This document shows positions 62,118 to 64,000 of a stretch of 64,000 nucleotides of DNA, in pieces. Each line of letters begins with the position of its first letter. Position 1 is the first letter of the stretch. The position numbers were made by a program, and so were the translations under genes. Location: positions 1,860,001 through 1,924,000 of the forward strand of contig VTFK01000023.1 in NCBI GenBank assembly GCA_009617715.1. The letters run 5' to 3'. Below the pieces are notes generated by a model. It made no database searches, was not told the DNA's origin, and saw nothing but the letters and a program-made list of their open reading frames with translations. The stretch comes from Plectrocnemia conspersa. Its lineage: Eukaryota; Arthropoda; Insecta; Trichoptera; Polycentropodidae.

Positions 62118-63680
62118 GTATTTATATATTTTTTTTAATGACCGAGATTATTGTTGTTTTTAAGTCATACATATGTATGTTATGTGGCAATGAAATTGTG
62201 CTGTAAGTGGGTCGAAGATGAATATAATGCAGTTGTATTATGAATACGTAATTTGCTCTTCAAAGGTTGTAGTGTGTATCAAGCGAACGGTGCTATAGAT
62301 CACACCTGTCTACAAATATAATATCGATTTAAGATTAAATTATATTTTTTTCAGATATAAACATTCTGGACTTAAAAATATATAGAGATTAGCATACTAT
62401 ATTTTTTATCAAATAATTTTTTTACTTAAAAATACTAATTTACTTAAAAAAATATATTATAAGATATACAAATCGTGTATGTTATTATTTTTTATATTAA
62501 ACACTAATTCAGTTATAATATATATTATTAAAGATATACAATATATTTTTATTAAAAAAATAGCAGTTCAATTAAAAATATTTATTATCTACATATGTGT
62601 TAATAGTAGATTTTTTGAATTTTCTTTTAAGGAAAATCTTTTTTTTTTTTTTTATTGAATTCTTAATCTATAATGTTATAGCAATAAATAAAAGTAATAC
62701 GGAACTGAGTCGTTATTCGATAACTGTGAAAAATTGTAAAATGACGCAAATCGATACGCGGTGGAATTAATGATTATGCGCTTTTTTAGATTATGTTATG
62801 ATTTCACAAGAACATTTATGACATTATGACTTTGATTACATAAAAGCGATAAGAATATAAATTAAGCTCGAAGTAGAGTAAGGTTTCAATTATTCAATTT
62901 GTGCAAATTGTTTCAAGCGTTTTAAAATGAAATATTTAGATACTTAAAATAACTTTATTACTTCCCTATAAACTGTATTCATTTTTATTTTTTATGTTAT
63001 TTAATAGCATTTTTAGCTCTTTAGATTTTTACAAAAGGAGTTTTGTTTTGTGTAGAAATAACAACGACAGTTATCGTGTCTTAAAAAACGCATAAATGGC
63101 GAAAATGTAAAAAAAGTTTTTATTTAATAGTGAAAATAAAAGAAAATTTAGTTGAGATATATATGCCAATATGATTAAAATTACAACAGTTATCATGTTT
63201 TAAAAAATACGCATTAATTAGAAAAATTGTAAAAAAACATTTTTTAATTTAAATTTGTATTTTAAAACATTTTTGACCTTTTCACTTTTTCCTCTAAGAT
63301 TTTTTTAACTAATAAAACCATGCGTAGTTATCCGAATTCTTCGGTAAGTGTTTTTATATGATTTTCTTTAAATATTCATCTGTGAGCAAGGCCACCGAGA
63401 GCAAACCTGGGCCATTGGAAAACTATGATTCCGGGCCTCATGACAAAAATTGCGTTTTATATATTTTTTTACCATCGTAATATAATTTCTTAAATAATTA
63501 AAAATAGGTACGAGTAAACCCGTGCGACATATTTTCTGAAATCATATTTTATGCGAAATATTTTAATTAGGCATTAAAAATATATACTTATAACATTTTT
63601 CTGAAAATAAGTCGTGTTTTTTTCCTGCTCAGTGTTGCTATTGTATATAGTGAACTTTTAGTCTAGGTCAATAGCAATAA
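62118..63680. other. Start of the downstream intron; AT-rich
   Basis: No further exon found up to 63.68 kb. Homopolymer T runs and TA-rich stretches only. Confidence 0.4.
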
Positions 63681-63683
63681 AAT

Positions 63684-63990
63684 CGTGCCATCGCGGTGAA
63701 GACGCTCGATTATTAAACGCTTATATTAGGACTTTTTATGACAATATTACGAGTGAGAATCGAATGAAGTACATCTAAACCGAATTTTGCCCAATTGTAG
63801 ATTATTTTTAAAACACAGTAATATTGAAATGCAAATAAACTATTGAGAAATATGTGAGATGCGATGTCTGTATGTACTCATTCTTCCGCTTATAGTCCCC
63901 TGAGAGATGAGTTGGCTTAGTTTGTATTTTTGACTTCACCTAATGAAAGTTCTAAAAATAAAATTAGTTTTAAGACTTTCATAGGTTTTC
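63684..63990 (+). repeat. Dispersed repeat, inverted copy of 840-1024
   Basis: Matches the minus strand of 840-1024 in order: cgtgccatcgcgg, gacgctcg, gacaatattacgagtgag, aatcgaatgaag, atctaaaccgaattttg and gaaagttct. About 130 bases of extra sequence separate the later words. No coding sequence. Confidence 0.6.
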
Positions 63991-64000
63991 AAACTATCAA

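Noticed and set aside
1..64000. tRNA, rRNA or CRISPR features
   Set aside because: No complete tRNA with paired acceptor stem and B box, no rRNA-like conserved stretch and no regularly spaced direct-repeat array were seen. The tandem repeats present lack unique spacers.

Overview
The window looks like nuclear DNA of an insect. It is very AT-rich and intron-bearing (GT..AG introns, from under 100 bases to several kilobases), with short GC-rich promoter-like islands and many decayed DNA transposons (piggyBac, hAT, Tc1/mariner) plus LINE fragments. I cannot fix the order. All gene calls come from reading frames, splice signals and remembered family motifs; no search was run.

Layout. Positions 1-24.8 kb hold no coding exon I can defend. 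They contain dispersed repeats, TTAA-ended inverted-repeat elements, a 177-bp tandem array inside a larger element (12.3-14.7 kb), duplicated segments (17.2-18.1 kb), a SINE-like piece (22.7 kb), a Tc1/mariner relic (23.5-24.1 kb) and several GC-richer blocks that may be promoters or untranslated exons. At 24.87-25.49 kb a strong GC island carries a short first coding exon on the minus strand; the rest of that gene would lie to the left.

The clear gene pair sits at 28.2-40.2 kb. On the plus strand is a complete ten-exon nuclear RNA export factor (NXF1/TAP family, 656 aa: RNA-binding domain, leucine-rich repeats, NTF2-like domain, UBA-like tail). Its first intron contains a piggyBac-like element with a 1,000-bp hAT element inserted in its left end. 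Facing it tail to tail on the minus strand is a thirteen-exon, 640-aa coiled-coil protein. Its N-terminal coiled coil resembles the conserved block of synaptonemal complex protein 1 (SYCP1).

From 40.8 to 61 kb the sequence is again mostly transposon relics: a hAT MITE, CR1/Jockey-like LINE pieces, a mariner relic, a piggyBac-like element keeping the transposase cysteine-rich tail, and a LINE interrupted within a conserved reverse-transcriptase motif. A GC-rich promoter-like region at 42.5-42.7 kb ends in a tiny coding exon. That exon joins in frame, across an 18.6-kb intron, to a long serine/acidic exon at 61.31-62.12 kb. The gene continues beyond the window and I do not recognise its product.

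The most interesting items are the SYCP1-like gene, the tiny-exon-to-long-exon join, the minus-strand first exon in the GC island, the nested transposons with readable target-site duplications, and the tandem-repeat element with GGGCGA ends.
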